Source: Clostridia bacterium
Lineage (GTDB): Bacteria; Bacillota; Clostridia; Oscillospirales; CAG-272
Assembly (NCBI GenBank): GCA_017453325.1
Contig: JAFTKK010000004.1
Location: 1-34,847 of the forward strand
Direction of reading: 5' to 3'
Length of the DNA stretch: 34,847 nucleotides
In this document: positions 7,620 through 17,459 of the stretch, piece by piece
How positions within the stretch are numbered: position 1 is the first letter of the stretch
How the letters are laid out: each line of letters starts with the position of its first letter
Notes under the pieces: model-generated
Told to the model about the DNA's origin: nothing
The model's input: the letters and a program-made list of their open reading frames with translations, nothing else
Database searches by the model: none
Position numbers and translations under genes: made by a program

Positions 7620-7666
7620 AAAACACTCGACCTTTCGCGTGCATCACGCGAAAGGTCGAGTGTTTT
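7620..7666. terminator. Bidirectional terminator between murA and the xylose operon
   Basis: A perfect 22-bp stem (7620-7641 with 7645-7666) around a CAT loop, with A4 on the left and T6 on the right. It serves the convergent murA (plus) and beta-xylosidase (minus) genes. Confidence 0.95.
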
Positions 7667-7715
7667 TTGTTGAAAAGACGCTGAAATGTATCGCCGCGCG
7701 GCTGGTTTCTTTCGC

Positions 7716-9662
7716 TTAGGCCTCCCAAACCACGAAGGATTGCGTGCCCGCAGAAAGGGTGGCAATCGGGCCGGGAATGAGGGTGCCGTTTCTTTGGTTG
7801 CCAAAGAGGTCGCGAGAGAGGTCAAGCGCCGTGCCGTCGGGGTTTTCATAGCTTTCCTCGGTCAAGCGCGGTACGCCCAGCCGTTCGGTCGTCACGGGCT
7901 TGCAATTGGCCGAAAGCAGAGCCTCGGGCACAGTCACGGTCAGCACCCACTTGCCGTTTTGCTCGGTAAATTCGGCGGTGAAACCCTGCGCATCAAAATG
8001 TGTTTGTTCGGCGCGGAAGGGTGTGGCAAAGCCGCCGTAGGCGTTGCCGTCAATATATACGGGTTGGGGAATTTGGCCGTATTGCGAAAGGCCTCTGATC
8101 TCGCGTCCGACACCGTGTTGCTCGGCCTTTGCCTGCTCGTATTCCTCGGGGGTGTGGAAGCCATCGTAGTTGGCGGTGAAGGCGGCCAGCTTTTCGGTTT
8201 CCTCCCAATAGCCTGCAAAGATGTTGTTAAATACGCGGTCATCGCCGCTGTAGATCTCACAATAGCCCTTCACGGCCGTGCTGTGCGGCAGATGATAGGG
8301 GGTGCTGCGCCCCAAAATAGGTTTGTGGCGCACTGTGCCGAGAAAGAGGTTGTGCACAAACGCCGTGCCCTGCGCCCAGTTGTCCATGGCGTAGCGCGCG
8401 GTGAAAATGTTGTGATCCACCGTGCAGGGGCCGTGGGTGACCTCTACCATAAAGTCACGGAGATTGTGATGGTAGATGTTTTGCGTCACGCGTGTACCCT
8501 GTGCCTGCCAGTCAAGCCAGGTGCCGAGGGTGCAATGGTGAATGTTATTGTGTTTGATCAGCACGTCAATGGCCGCGTGCAGCTTGATGCCGCCCATCTC
8601 GTGTCCCCAGAATTCGCGCTTGAGGCCGATGTTATAAATGTGATTGTGCTCAATGCGACTAAAGACGCATCCGAGATGCCCCACCACACCGTTTTGGCCG
8701 CAGTCGTGTATGACGTTGTTGCGGATGATATGCGAGCCGACGGTATCCTTGCTCCAGCCCATCTGTGCGGCGGCAAATACGGCCTCAAGCTGATAGCGGT
8801 GGCCTGATTTTTTGTCAAAGCGGGAGTGGAGGTTGTGACCGGTTGAGGCCTCCTTGCCAATGCTGATAGCCGAGCATTTGGCATCGTGAATATCGTTGTT
8901 TTCAATGACCCAGCCGAGTGCCCAATGGGGGCCGACCATGCCGATCTGATCGGAGGTGGGCGGTGTCCAGGGGCAGGCGCCGTGCGCGATCTCAAAACCG
9001 CGCAGCGTGATGTAGTTGCGCCCTGTTTGCTTCGGATAAAAGCAGCAGGGGCGCACGTTGATCTCCACCAGCTCGTTGTTCGGGTCAAGGTCGCCAAAGC
9101 CGGCGTACAGGGTGGTGCTTTCCTCCCCCACCTCCGCCAGCCAGCGGTAAACGGTGCGTTCGGGGTACTGGATCTTGCCGTCGTCAAAGCCCCAATGGCT
9201 GTTGACGCCGAATTCGCGCACCTCGTCGGAATAAAGCTCCTCCTTTGAAATTGCCTCATACATGGAAACGCCGTTAAGATACACCTCGCCAAGGTGTGCG
9301 TCGTGCGTGGCGGGCTGTACCAGCCAGTCACCCTCAACCAAAAGGGCGTATGGGTTCCAATCGCCAAACATCGTGTTCGGCAGCACCTTTTTCCAGATCT
9401 TGCCCTCGTGCTTTTCCCACCCCGTCACGATCTCTGAGCCCTTGATCACGGCGTGCTCGCCGGGGGCGGCCTCAAATATAATGCGTTGGTGGTCGCTCGT
9501 ACCGCTGTTTTTGGGGTCAACCCATTCACGGTAGGTGCCCTCATGCACCTGCACGGTGTCGCCCGCTACGGCAACGGCGGCCGCGCGGTTGATGGTGCGA
9601 AAGGGCGCTTCTGCCGTGCCCGCGGCGCGGTCACAGCCGTTTGGTGAAACGTGATAGATCAT
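7716..9662 (-). CDS. GH120-type beta-xylosidase, right-handed beta-helix
   Basis: 648 residues from the ATG at 9662, chosen for AAAGGAGAT upstream and the start MIYHVSPNG; longer in-frame versions extend into xylB. The N-terminal part has the parallel beta-helix opening (GTAEAPFRTINRAA, then GDTVQVHEGTYREWV). The middle is rich in helix rungs with NNDIHD, NNVIHDCG and HNHIYNIG. Asp384 in TWLDWQAQGTR and Glu407 in FMVEVTHG are 23 residues apart. From memory, this spacing matches the nucleophile/acid pair Asp382/Glu405 of the Thermoanaerobacterium GH120 xylosidase XylC, whose length (about 640) also agrees. No signal peptide is seen, so it should act inside the cell on imported xylo-oligosaccharides. 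It is the last gene of xylA-xylB-xylosidase, 13 bp after xylB. Confidence 0.85.
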   Translation of the reverse strand: MIYHVSPNGCDRAAGTAEAPFRTINRAAAVAVAGDTVQVHEGTYREWVDPKNSGTSDHQRIIFEAAPGEHAVIKGSEIVTGWEKHEGKIWKKVLPNTMFGDWNPYALLVEGDWLVQPATHDAHLGEVYLNGVSMYEAISKEELYSDEVREFGVNSHWGFDDGKIQYPERTVYRWLAEVGEESTTLYAGFGDLDPNNELVEINVRPCCFYPKQTGRNYITLRGFEIAHGACPWTPPTSDQIGMVGPHWALGWVIENNDIHDAKCSAISIGKEASTGHNLHSRFDKKSGHRYQLEAVFAAAQMGWSKDTVGSHIIRNNVIHDCGQNGVVGHLGCVFSRIEHNHIYNIGLKREFWGHEMGGIKLHAAIDVLIKHNNIHHCTLGTWLDWQAQGTRVTQNIYHHNLRDFMVEVTHGPCTVDHNIFTARYAMDNWAQGTAFVHNLFLGTVRHKPILGRSTPYHLPHSTAVKGYCEIYSGDDRVFNNIFAGYWEETEKLAAFTANYDGFHTPEEYEQAKAEQHGVGREIRGLSQYGQIPQPVYIDGNAYGGFATPFRAEQTHFDAQGFTAEFTEQNGKWVLTVTVPEALLSANCKPVTTERLGVPRLTEESYENPDGTALDLSRDLFGNQRNGTLIPGPIATLSAGTQSFVVWEA

Positions 9663-9675
9663 AACAAATCTCCTT

Positions 9676-11178
9676 TCAGTTCGCATCAAGCGCGGCAAGC
9701 TGCTTGAAGCTGTTTTTGAGGTTGGGGTAGAGCGCCGTGTAAAGGCCATAATGCTTCATATAGGCCGTGTGTGCCTCGTTGCTTGGTGCGGTGCGGCTCT
9801 TTTCCTTCACGATCGCGTCACATGCCTCGGGCACCGAGGCAAACACGCCCGCCGCACAACCGCCAAGGATCGCGGCACCGAGCGCTGCGCCCTCGTCAGA
9901 GACAAGGGTCCTGATCGAGATGCCGTATACGTCACTCAGCATCTGCTGCCAGAAGGCGCTTTTGCCGCCACCGCCGCAAAGTGCCATGTGAGATACGTCA
10001 ATGCCCACCTCGCGCAGAATGTCAAGGCAGCTGTAAAGCGAGTAGGAAACGCCCTCCATCACGGCACGCGCAAGATGATAGGTGTTGTGTCTTGCCGAAA
10101 GCCCGAAAAAGACGCCGCGTGCGTGCGCATCGAGAATGGGGGTGCGCTCGCCCATCAGATAGGGGAGATAGAGGAGCCCCTCAGCGCCAACGGGCAACGC
10201 GGCGCAGCCCTCGTCGATCTCACGGTAGCTCAGGTCCTTTGCCATGTTCTGGCGGAACCAGCTGAGCGACAGACCCGCCGCCTGTGTCACGCCCATGACG
10301 TGCCAGGTGCTTGGCACCGCTGCGCAAAAGGTGTGAATGCGGCCTTTTGGGTCGATGATCGGCGTATTTGTGGGCGCAAAGACCACCCCGCTTGTGCCGA
10401 TGGTGGTAAAGGCGGTGCCTGCCCGACACACGCCCGTGCCGATCGCAGCAGCGGCATTGTCGCCGGCACCACCCGCCACGGGCAGCCCTGCGGGCAGCCC
10501 CGTTTTAGCGGCGGCCTCGGCCGTGACGTGCCCCGTGACCTCGGGGCTTTCATACACCTTGGCGAGCAGCGACATATCAATGCCGAGCCCCGCCGTGACC
10601 TCCTCGCTCCAGGCGCGGTTTTTGACGTCAAGCAATTGCATACCCGAGGCATCCGAGACCTCGGTGGCAAATACGCCCGTCAGTTGAAAGCGAATGTAGT
10701 CCTTTGCAAGCAAAATGTGCGCCGTGCGCGCAAAATTGTCCGGTTCGTGCTTTTTCACCCACATCAGCTTGGATGCGGTAAAGCCGGGCAGGGCAGGGTT
10801 GGCGGTGATCTCAACCAAGCGCTCCTTGCCGAGTGTTTCCTCAATCTCGGCACACTCGCGGTCGGTGCGCTGATCGCACCAAAGAATGGCGGGGCGAATG
10901 ACCTCATTTGCCGCGTCGAGCAGCACCAGGCTGTGCATCTGCCCCGAAAGGCCGAGCCCCACGATCCTGCCGTCCGTGGCCTTAGCCGTGATCTCGGTCA
11001 GGGTTTTGCAGGTCGCCTGCCACCAGTCGCGGGGGTCCTGCTCGGCCCAGCCGTTTTTGGGTGTTTGCATCGGATAAGCGGCCGAGGCCGAGGCGATCAC
11101 GTTGCCTGCGGTATCAAAGAGCACGCTTTTTGTGCCCGACGTACCGATATCAATGCCGATGAGATATTGCTTCTCCAT
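9676..11178 (-). CDS. xylB: Xylulokinase
   Basis: 500 residues, the usual FGGY-kinase length. The enzyme phosphorylates D-xylulose with ATP to xylulose-5-phosphate for the pentose phosphate pathway. The N-terminal phosphate loop GIDIGTSGTKSVLFD (8-22) is typical, as are GQMHSLVLLD and ILWCDQRTD in the sugar site. The C-terminal half has an ATP-binding GTSGVVFAP segment and LCGGGGKSAFWQQML. It begins 9 bp after xylA with AAGGTGAC as ribosome binding site, and its stop codon overlaps the region holding the Shine-Dalgarno of the xylosidase gene, so the three are one transcript. The xylose context makes xylulokinase much more likely than another FGGY kinase. Confidence 0.96.
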   Translation of the reverse strand: MEKQYLIGIDIGTSGTKSVLFDTAGNVIASASAAYPMQTPKNGWAEQDPRDWWQATCKTLTEITAKATDGRIVGLGLSGQMHSLVLLDAANEVIRPAILWCDQRTDRECAEIEETLGKERLVEITANPALPGFTASKLMWVKKHEPDNFARTAHILLAKDYIRFQLTGVFATEVSDASGMQLLDVKNRAWSEEVTAGLGIDMSLLAKVYESPEVTGHVTAEAAAKTGLPAGLPVAGGAGDNAAAAIGTGVCRAGTAFTTIGTSGVVFAPTNTPIIDPKGRIHTFCAAVPSTWHVMGVTQAAGLSLSWFRQNMAKDLSYREIDEGCAALPVGAEGLLYLPYLMGERTPILDAHARGVFFGLSARHNTYHLARAVMEGVSYSLYSCLDILREVGIDVSHMALCGGGGKSAFWQQMLSDVYGISIRTLVSDEGAALGAAILGGCAAGVFASVPEACDAIVKEKSRTAPSNEAHTAYMKHYGLYTALYPNLKNSFKQLAALDAN

Positions 11179-11187
11179 GTCGTCACC

Positions 11188-12504
11188 TTAACCGAAGAAC
11201 ATGAGCTCGTTGAGCACGTGCTCCAGGTATTCCTGTCTGCCGCTTTGGTTGGTGCTCACGTCGCCCATTGCGAGGGCGTAAGCCTCCAGCTCTGCCATGG
11301 TGGCGGTGCCGTCGGCAATCTTTTTGCCGATGCCGCTTTCATAGCTTGCATAGCGCGCCTTGACAAAATCATTCAGCCTGCCGTCGCGCATCATCTTGTC
11401 GGCCACACGCAGACCGAGCGCGTAAGCGTCCATGCCCGCAATGTAGGAAAGGAAGATGTCCTCGGGGCTGTTGGAGCCGCGACGCGTTTTGGCGTCAAAG
11501 TTGAGGCCCCCGTGCGTAAAGCCGCCCGCACGCAGCACCTCGTACATACAAAGCGCCGTGTCGTAGACGTTGGTGGGGAACTGGTCGGTATCCCAGCCGA
11601 GGGCGGGATCGCCTTGGTTGGCGTCGATCGAGCCAAAAACGCCGTTGTCGGCTGCCACGCGCAGCTCGTGCTGGAAGGTATGACCCGCAAGGGTGGCGTG
11701 ATTGGCTTCAATGTTGAGCTTGAAGTCCTTGTCAAGCCCGTATTTGCGCAGGAAGGCGAGCACGGTGGCGGCGTCAAAGTCGTATTGGTGCTTGGTCGGC
11801 TCCTTGGGCTTGGGCTCGATATAAAAATCACCCTGAAAGCCGATCGAGCGCGCATAGTCTACCGCCATACGCATGAGATAGGCCATATTTTGCTGCTCGC
11901 GTGCCATGTCGGTATTGAGTAGCGTCTCGTAGCCCTCGCGGCCGCCCCAAAATACGTAGCCCTCGCCGCCGAGCTTCACCGTGATCTCAATGGCCTTTTT
12001 GATCTGCGCTGCCGCAAAGGCAAATACGTCGGCATTGGGCGCGGTGCCTGCGCCGTGCATATAGCGCTTATTGCCAAAGCAGTTTGCCGTGCCCCAAAGC
12101 ACCTTTTTGCCGTGCTTTGCCATCAGCTCGCCGAGAAGATCGGCAATCACATCAAGGCGTGCGTTGCTTTCCCGCAGCGTGTCGCCCTCGGGGGCGATGT
12201 CGCGGTCGTGGAAGCAGAAGTAGTCAATATCGAGCTTGTTCATCAGCTCAAACGCGGCGTGAGCCTTGTTTTTCGCGCTCTCCATGGGGTCGGTGGCGCC
12301 GTAGGTTTTGGCGATCGTGCCCGTGCCGAACATATCGGTGCCCTCGGCGCACATCGTGTGCCAGTAGGACATGGCAAAGCGCAGCTGCTCGCGCATGGTC
12401 TTGCCCGCAATCACCTCGTCGGGGTTGTAAAAGCGGAATGCAAAGGGTGTGGTCGCACCCTTGCCCTCGTAGCGAATTTTACCGATGTTTTCAAAGAATT
12501 CCAT
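11188..12504 (-). CDS. xylA: Xylose isomerase (class II)
   Basis: 438 residues, as for class II xylose isomerases with the longer N-terminus. It converts D-xylose to D-xylulose using two divalent metals. His99 and Asp102 in [12 protein letters not shown] are the ring-opening pair. [14 protein letters not shown], the metal ligands in [17 protein letters not shown], and [19 protein letters not shown] are intact. The ATG at 12504 follows AAAGGAGGAG. It is the first gene of the xylose unit and diverges from an AraC regulator 121 bp away. No xylose or xyloside transporter is present in the window, so uptake must be encoded elsewhere. Confidence 0.98.
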   Translation of the reverse strand: MEFFENIGKIRYEGKGATTPFAFRFYNPDEVIAGKTMREQLRFAMSYWHTMCAEGTDMFGTGTIAKTYGATDPMESAKNKAHAAFELMNKLDIDYFCFHDRDIAPEGDTLRESNARLDVIADLLGELMAKHGKKVLWGTANCFGNKRYMHGAGTAPNADVFAFAAAQIKKAIEITVKLGGEGYVFWGGREGYETLLNTDMAREQQNMAYLMRMAVDYARSIGFQGDFYIEPKPKEPTKHQYDFDAATVLAFLRKYGLDKDFKLNIEANHATLAGHTFQHELRVAADNGVFGSIDANQGDPALGWDTDQFPTNVYDTALCMYEVLRAGGFTHGGLNFDAKTRRGSNSPEDIFLSYIAGMDAYALGLRVADKMMRDGRLNDFVKARYASYESGIGKKIADGTATMAELEAYALAMGDVSTNQSGRQEYLEHVLNELMFFG

Positions 12505-12530
12505 ATGCTCCTCCTTTGTGAGTGGTCGTT

Positions 12531-12545
12531 TACAATTTCATTGTA
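12531..12545. promoter_or_regulatory. Candidate operator between xylA and AraC regulator
   Basis: TACAAT-TTC-ATTGTA is a perfect 6-3-6 inverted repeat, 27 bp upstream of the xylA start and 12 bp upstream of the -35 of the divergent regulator. Its TACAAT half could also serve as the xylA -10 on the minus strand. Its role as a binding site is inferred from position and symmetry alone. Confidence 0.45.
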
Positions 12546-12556
12546 CAAAAAAGGCA

Positions 12557-12585
12557 TTGACAAATCGCGCCAAATTGCGTATAAT
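12557..12585 (+). promoter_or_regulatory. Consensus sigma-A promoter for the xylose-linked AraC regulator
   Basis: TTGACA (12557-12562), a 17-bp spacer and TATAAT (12580-12585). Transcription should start near 12592, about 34 nt before the chosen ATG. Confidence 0.93.
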
Positions 12586-12625
12586 AAATAGACAATATTT
12601 AACTTATATGTGGAGCGTGAGATGT

Positions 12626-13387
12626 ATGTTTTACGAAACGCAGCACTTCCTTTGCACCGATGAGATCAAAATGGAGCAGGGGACGGATTTCAATTTTCCG
12701 CCCCATTTGCACGCCAGCTTTGAGCTGATCGTCGTCACGGCGGGGGAAATGACCGTCACGGTGGACAAAAAACAATATTTTGCTCACACGGGCGATGCCT
12801 TGCTCATTTTTCCGCACCAGGTGCACGCGCTGGATACGCCCGTGCACAGTAGTCATTCCTTATGTATTTTTTCGCCGCAGCTGGTGCAGGCGTACAGTAA
12901 GGTGTTTTTGGCCTCCCTGCCCGAAAGCAACCTCTTTCGCCCGACCTCCTTTTACGTGGACAGTCTTTGTGCCCTTGCCGCAGATGCCAATACGCTGCAG
13001 ATCAAGGGTGTGCTTTACGCGCTGTGCGGTGAGTTTGATGCGGGCGCTGCGTACGTGCCGAGAAAGGCAGATCGCGATGCGCTGATCGATAAGATTTTCC
13101 GCTTTGTGGAAACCGATTTCGGCGGTGACTGCTCGCTTTCCGCGCTTGCCGCCGCCACCGCGTACCATTACGTGTATCTCTCGCGCTATTTTAAGGCCTG
13201 CACGGGTATTTCCTTTACCGACTATGTCAATCACTACCGTGTAAACGAGGCCTGCTACATCCTCAAAAACACCACGCGCTCGGTGCTGCAGACCGCGCTT
13301 GACTGTGGGTTTGACTCGCTGCGCAGCTTTAACCGCAATTTCAAGCGCATTATGGGGGTGACCCCACAGGAATACCGCGGTGCATAA
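12626..13387 (+). CDS. AraC-family regulator, probable xylose operon activator
   Basis: 253 residues from the ATG at 12626, preferred because it follows GGAG by 11 bases and lies downstream of the promoter; an in-frame ATG at 12608 is possible. Residues 1-90 form a cupin sensory domain (FPPHLHASFELI with the usual His pair, LLIFPHQVHAL). The C-terminal AraC/XylS domain (about 155-253) has ALAAATAYHYVYLSRYFKAC and VLQTALDCGFDSLRSFNRNF, ending VTPQEYRGA. It faces xylA across 121 bp, so regulation of the xylA-xylB-xylosidase unit in response to xylose or a xyloside is the natural inference. This differs from the ROK-family XylR repressor of Bacillus. Confidence 0.92.
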   Translation: MFYETQHFLCTDEIKMEQGTDFNFPPHLHASFELIVVTAGEMTVTVDKKQYFAHTGDALLIFPHQVHALDTPVHSSHSLCIFSPQLVQAYSKVFLASLPESNLFRPTSFYVDSLCALAADANTLQIKGVLYALCGEFDAGAAYVPRKADRDALIDKIFRFVETDFGGDCSLSALAAATAYHYVYLSRYFKACTGISFTDYVNHYRVNEACYILKNTTRSVLQTALDCGFDSLRSFNRNFKRIMGVTPQEYRGA

Positions 13388-13426
13388 AAAATCCCCGATC
13401 GGCACATGGCCGATCGGGGATTTTTT
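13386..13426. terminator. Bidirectional terminator between the AraC gene and clpC
   Basis: AAAAAATCCCCGATCGGC (13386-13403) pairs perfectly with 13409-13426, ending in T6 on either strand. It overlaps the last bases of both the araC-type gene and clpC. Confidence 0.95.
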
Positions 13427-15914
13427 ATGACTCTTGAGTGCCTGTTTCTTCGGTTGGGGTGCTCGCCGTCGGCGGGGTCTTTTCAAACACGACAGCGTCG
13501 TCCTTCACCTTGGCCAAAACCGTGTCGCCGGCCTTGATCTCGCCCTCAAGCATCGCACCGGAGAAGGTGTCCTCCACCAGTGCCACGATCGCGCGGCGCA
13601 AGGGGCGCGCACCGTACACGGGGTCAAAGCCCTCGCGAGCGGTGAGCGCAGCCACGCTCCCGTCAAAGGTGATATCAATGCCAAGGGCGGTGATACGCCG
13701 CTTGACCTCGCTGAGCATCAGCTGCGCGATGGCGCTGATGTTTTCCTCGCTCAGCTTGTTGAAGATGATGATGTCGTCAATGCGGTTCAAAAATTCGGGA
13801 CGGAAGGTGGATTTCAGTGCCTCCATTACCTTGGCATCAGCCGCTTTTTTTGACCCCGTTTCGGCACTTTCCTGCGCAAAGCCGAGCGCTGCGCGCTGCG
13901 GGCCCGTGAGAGCAGAGGCACCTACGTTTGAGGTCAGGATCAGCACCGTGTTCTTAAAGTCCACGCGCCGCCCCTGCGAGTCGGTCAGCACGCCGTCCTC
14001 CAGCACCTGCAAAAGGATATTAAAGACGTCGGGATGCGCTTTTTCGATCTCGTCAAAGAGTACCACGGAATAGGGCTTGCGGCGGATCTTTTCGGTGAGC
14101 TGGCCGCCCTCCTCAAAGCCGACGTAGCCGGGGGGCGAGCCGATCAGCTTGGAAACGCTGTGCTTTTCCATGTATTCCGACATATCTAAGCGGATCATGG
14201 CGTTTTCGTCACCGAACAGAAGCCCGGCGAGCGCCTTGGTCAGCTCGGTCTTGCCCACACCCGTGGGACCGAGGAAAATAAAGGAGCCAATGGGGCGTTT
14301 GGGGTCCTTCAGACCCATTCTGCCGCGGCGGATGGCCTTTGCGACTGCGCTCACCGCCTCGTCCTGGCCGATCACGCGCTCCTTCAAGAGCTTTTCGAGG
14401 TTGAGCAGACGTTCGCTCTCCTCCTCAAGGAGACTGTTTACGGGGATGCCCGTCCATTGCGTCACCACGTCGGCAATGTCGTTTTCCGATACCGTGAGCG
14501 CCGTATCTCCAACGCCGCTCTTCCAATCCTCCATTTGCTTGTCGTAGTCGGCGCGCAGCGTTTTTTCCTCGTCGCGCAGCTGTGCCGCACGCTCGAAATC
14601 CTGCGCCGATACCGCCTCCTCCTTTTCGGTGGCAAGCGCCGCAAGGCGCGCCTCCGTGGCCTTCAGATCGGGCGGGGAGGTGTGTGCGGAAATGCGCAGA
14701 CGGGAGGCCGCCTCGTCCACGAGGTCAATGGCCTTGTCGGGCAGATAGCGGTCGCTGATATACCGTGCCGAGAGATTGACGGCTGCCTTGATGGCCTCGT
14801 CTGAGATCTTCAGCTTGTGGTGTGCCTCGTATTTGTCGCGCAGACCCATCAGAATGAGAACTGCCTCCTCGGGGGTGGGCTCGCCCACCATCACCGACTG
14901 GAAGCGGCGCTCAAGCGCGGCATCCTTTTCAATGTTTTTGCGGTATTCCGCAATGGTGGTGGCGCCAATGACCTGCATCTCGCCGCGCGAGAGCGCGGGC
15001 TTAATGATGTTGGCGGCATCCACGGCGCCCTCTGCGGCGCCTGCCCCCACAATGGTGTGAATTTCGTCGATAAAGAGGATGATGTCGGGGTTCTTGGCGA
15101 CCTCGGCCATCACGTTTTTGAGGCGCTCCTCAAATTCACCGCGATATTTGGCACCTGCGATCATACTTGCCACGTCGAGCGTAAATACCGTTTTGCCCTT
15201 CAGCGTTTCGGGCACGGCACCGTCCACGATTTTTTGCGCAAGCCCCTCCACCACGGCAGTTTTACCAACACCGGGCTCGCCAATCAGGCACGGGTTGTTC
15301 TTCTGTCGGCGCGAGAGGATCTGGATCACGCGGGCGGTTTCCTCGTCTCGCCCGATAATGGGGTCGATCTTGCCCTCGCGTGCCAGCGCCGTGAGATCGC
15401 GCCCGAAGGAGGAGAGGGTCGGGGCGTTTGCCACGCCGTTTTCCGCACCCCGTTTGCCGCCCTTTTCCCCCGTGCCGGGGGCGCTGGCAAGCAGGGCGGT
15501 GATCTCGCGGCCGATCTCCTCGGCCGAGGCGCCGAGGTGCGCTAAGATCTCACACGCCACGGCATCGCGCTCGCCGAGCAGGGAAAGGAGCAGGTGCTCG
15601 GTGCCGATATAGTTCTGTCCGCCGCGCGCAGCTTCCATGGCCGAGCCCTCGATGATCTTTTTGGTGCGCGGCGTCATATCCGCGGGGGAAACGTTGCTCG
15701 TGCTCCCCACACCGGTCAGCTCTGCTATGCGCGCTTTGACCTTTTCGACGGTCACGCCGTGCTTGTCAAGCAGCTTCGCGGCCACGCTGTCGCGCTCCGC
15801 CGCAAGGGCGAGGAGCACGTGCTCGGAGCCGATATAGGTATGCCCCATCTCGCGTGCAAAGCGCAGGGCATTATTTAAGGTGTTTTGTGCTTTTTCGGTA
15901 AAGCGGTTAGCCAT
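13425..15914 (-). CDS. clpC: AAA+ unfoldase ClpC of the ClpCP protease
   Basis: 829 residues, normal ClpC length. Residues 1-145 hold two Clp-N repeats ([12 protein letters not shown] and [13 protein letters not shown] regions). The first AAA+ domain has Walker A GEPGVGKT (212-219) and [14 protein letters not shown]-type middle domain lies near 428-463 ([14 protein letters not shown]), where McsB/MecA-type adaptors dock. The second AAA+ domain has [14 protein letters not shown] and [15 protein letters not shown]. The protein unfolds damaged or phosphoarginine-tagged proteins for ClpP. Its ATG overlaps the mcsB stop by 8 nt (ATGGCTAA), implying translational coupling. It is the last gene of the CtsR operon. 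The C-terminal tail is rich in Thr and Glu and looks unstructured. Confidence 0.98.
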   Translation of the reverse strand: MANRFTEKAQNTLNNALRFAREMGHTYIGSEHVLLALAAERDSVAAKLLDKHGVTVEKVKARIAELTGVGSTSNVSPADMTPRTKKIIEGSAMEAARGGQNYIGTEHLLLSLLGERDAVACEILAHLGASAEEIGREITALLASAPGTGEKGGKRGAENGVANAPTLSSFGRDLTALAREGKIDPIIGRDEETARVIQILSRRQKNNPCLIGEPGVGKTAVVEGLAQKIVDGAVPETLKGKTVFTLDVASMIAGAKYRGEFEERLKNVMAEVAKNPDIILFIDEIHTIVGAGAAEGAVDAANIIKPALSRGEMQVIGATTIAEYRKNIEKDAALERRFQSVMVGEPTPEEAVLILMGLRDKYEAHHKLKISDEAIKAAVNLSARYISDRYLPDKAIDLVDEAASRLRISAHTSPPDLKATEARLAALATEKEEAVSAQDFERAAQLRDEEKTLRADYDKQMEDWKSGVGDTALTVSENDIADVVTQWTGIPVNSLLEEESERLLNLEKLLKERVIGQDEAVSAVAKAIRRGRMGLKDPKRPIGSFIFLGPTGVGKTELTKALAGLLFGDENAMIRLDMSEYMEKHSVSKLIGSPPGYVGFEEGGQLTEKIRRKPYSVVLFDEIEKAHPDVFNILLQVLEDGVLTDSQGRRVDFKNTVLILTSNVGASALTGPQRAALGFAQESAETGSKKAADAKVMEALKSTFRPEFLNRIDDIIIFNKLSEENISAIAQLMLSEVKRRITALGIDITFDGSVAALTAREGFDPVYGARPLRRAIVALVEDTFSGAMLEGEIKAGDTVLAKVKDDAVVFEKTPPTASTPTEETGTQES

Positions 15915-16929
15915 TTTCTTTGACCTCCAATGCTTTTTTGATAAAGGCGGCGCGCAGCATATCGCGCTCGCCCGCCGTTTTGGGCGGCGTTGCTTCGTTT
16001 TGTGTGAGCATGGCGGGCATCACCGCGATCAGCAGGGTGTTGAGCGTTTCGTGGCTGATCGAGGTAATAAGCCCCTCGGCAATGCCTTGCTTCAGATCCT
16101 TATAAAGGGAGAAAAATTCCTCGGAGGACAGGCGCGTCGCGTAGCGGAGAATGCCCTCCGCGCGGTGAATACGGTCCTCGCGCAGAAGTTTTGCCTCACC
16201 CGTGGGCTTCGCGCGCAGCTCGCGCTCGGTTTTGATGATGCTCTCGACCGCATCCTCCAGCTTTTGCAGGATATCCTCCTCGGAAAGTCCGAGGGTCACC
16301 TGATTCGATACCTGATAAATGGCTCCGTGCGCCGCCGATCCCTCGCCGTAAATACCGCGAATGGTGAGGCCGAGCTTAGAGAGCTGGTGTGAGAGCGTGC
16401 CGATCATGCCGTGGTCGGTGAGTGCCGGCAAAAAGAGCATGACCGAGGCGCGCAGACCCGTGCCGAGGTTGGTGGGGCAATGCGTGAGATAGCCGAGCTT
16501 TTCGTCAAAGGCGAGGGGAAGTGCCGCGTCGAGCCTGTCGTCGCAGGCGGCGGCAAAGCGGTAGGCATCGCGCAGGGCAAGGCCGGGAAGAATGCATTGT
16601 AAGCGCAGGTGATCCTCCTCACAGACCATCAGATAAAGGCTCTGTCCCTCACAGCGAAAGAGCGCGCGCGGCCCCTTGGCCGAGGCCAGCTCGGGGCTGA
16701 TGAGATGCTGCTCCACCAGCGCACGTGCGGCAACGGGGGTGAGTGCGTCGATATCGGTGCGTGTAAAATCGGCACCCGCGAGCGCCTGTTCTACGCGTTC
16801 GATGATGGTTTTCTTATCCTCGTTTTGCAGGCGCTTGCCAAAGGCAAAGCCCTCAAGATTGCGCGCGAGGCGAATACGGGAGGAGATCACAGTGTCTGCC
16901 TCCGATGCTTTTACTTGATACCAGGCCAT
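15907..16929 (-). CDS. mcsB: Protein arginine kinase McsB
   Basis: 340 residues, close to the typical 350-360. McsB belongs to the phosphagen kinase fold and phosphorylates arginines on misfolded proteins and on CtsR, marking them for ClpCP. Seen are SSRIRLARNLEGFAFGKRL near the N-terminus, CEEDHLRLQCILPG, and HCPTNLGTGLRASVMLFLP, all hallmarks of the ATP-guanido transferase core. It starts 2 bp after mcsA ends, with AAAGAGGTG upstream, and overlaps clpC by 8 nt. Its activator McsA is encoded directly upstream. Confidence 0.97.
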   Translation of the reverse strand: MAWYQVKASEADTVISSRIRLARNLEGFAFGKRLQNEDKKTIIERVEQALAGADFTRTDIDALTPVAARALVEQHLISPELASAKGPRALFRCEGQSLYLMVCEEDHLRLQCILPGLALRDAYRFAAACDDRLDAALPLAFDEKLGYLTHCPTNLGTGLRASVMLFLPALTDHGMIGTLSHQLSKLGLTIRGIYGEGSAAHGAIYQVSNQVTLGLSEEDILQKLEDAVESIIKTERELRAKPTGEAKLLREDRIHRAEGILRYATRLSSEEFFSLYKDLKQGIAEGLITSISHETLNTLLIAVMPAMLTQNEATPPKTAGERDMLRAAFIKKALEVKENG

Positions 16930-16931
16930 GG

Positions 16932-17447
16932 TTACACCTCTTTTTCCTGCAATGCGCGGATCTCGTCGCGCAAGGCGGCGGCTTTTTCAAAATTTTCACT
17001 TTCAATGGCAGCCTTCAGCTCTTTTTTGAGAGCCTCGGTGCGGGTCAGCTTATCACGTGCTGCCTGCGCCTTGGCAGGGGCACGACCCGTGTGCGTGGCG
17101 TTGCCGTGCATGGCGCGGATGCTGGGGGAGAGCTGCTCGGCAAAGGTGCGGTAGCAGTCGGGGCAGCCGACCTTACCGACGGCTGCAAGATCACTCCAGG
17201 TGGCACCGCACGCGGGGCAGACCGCATCGGCTGCGCGCTTTTTGTGCTGAGAGGGGGCAAAAATATCGCCCAGCAGATTGGGGAAGCCTCCGAGGCTAAA
17301 GGCAAAGGGCTCGGTGCCGCCCTTGTTGCTCACAAGCCCCGCTTCGGCGGCGCAGGTGTGGCAGAGCGCGAGCGAGGTCGCGTGACCGTTTATTTGCGTC
17401 TGATAAAAAAAGGTAGCCTCGTTTTGATTGCATTTTTCACATTTCAT
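16932..17447 (-). CDS. mcsA: McsA, zinc-binding activator of McsB
   Basis: 171 residues. Four CxxC pairs that should bind zinc are present: CEKC (3-6), CHTC, CPAC and CPDC. A C-terminal UVR domain (about 130-171) reads ESENFEKAAALRDEIRALQ. McsA stimulates McsB kinase activity and helps control CtsR. GGAGT lies about 7 bases before the ATG. Gene order ctsR-mcsA-mcsB-clpC is the standard Firmicutes arrangement, and spacing is 12 bp to ctsR and 2 bp to mcsB. Confidence 0.96.
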   Translation of the reverse strand: MKCEKCNQNEATFFYQTQINGHATSLALCHTCAAEAGLVSNKGGTEPFAFSLGGFPNLLGDIFAPSQHKKRAADAVCPACGATWSDLAAVGKVGCPDCYRTFAEQLSPSIRAMHGNATHTGRAPAKAQAARDKLTRTEALKKELKAAIESENFEKAAALRDEIRALQEKEV

Positions 17448-17459
17448 GATATCACTCCT

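Noticed and set aside
7686-8807. A 373-codon plus-strand frame opposite the beta-xylosidase gene
   Set aside because: It is an antisense shadow of a gene with intact catalytic motifs, and it begins inside a terminator region.
9751-11922. A 723-codon open frame on the plus strand opposite xylB and xylA
   Set aside because: It is an antisense shadow of two clearly conserved genes, caused by GC-rich codon bias. It has no ribosome site, and its translation shows no domain.
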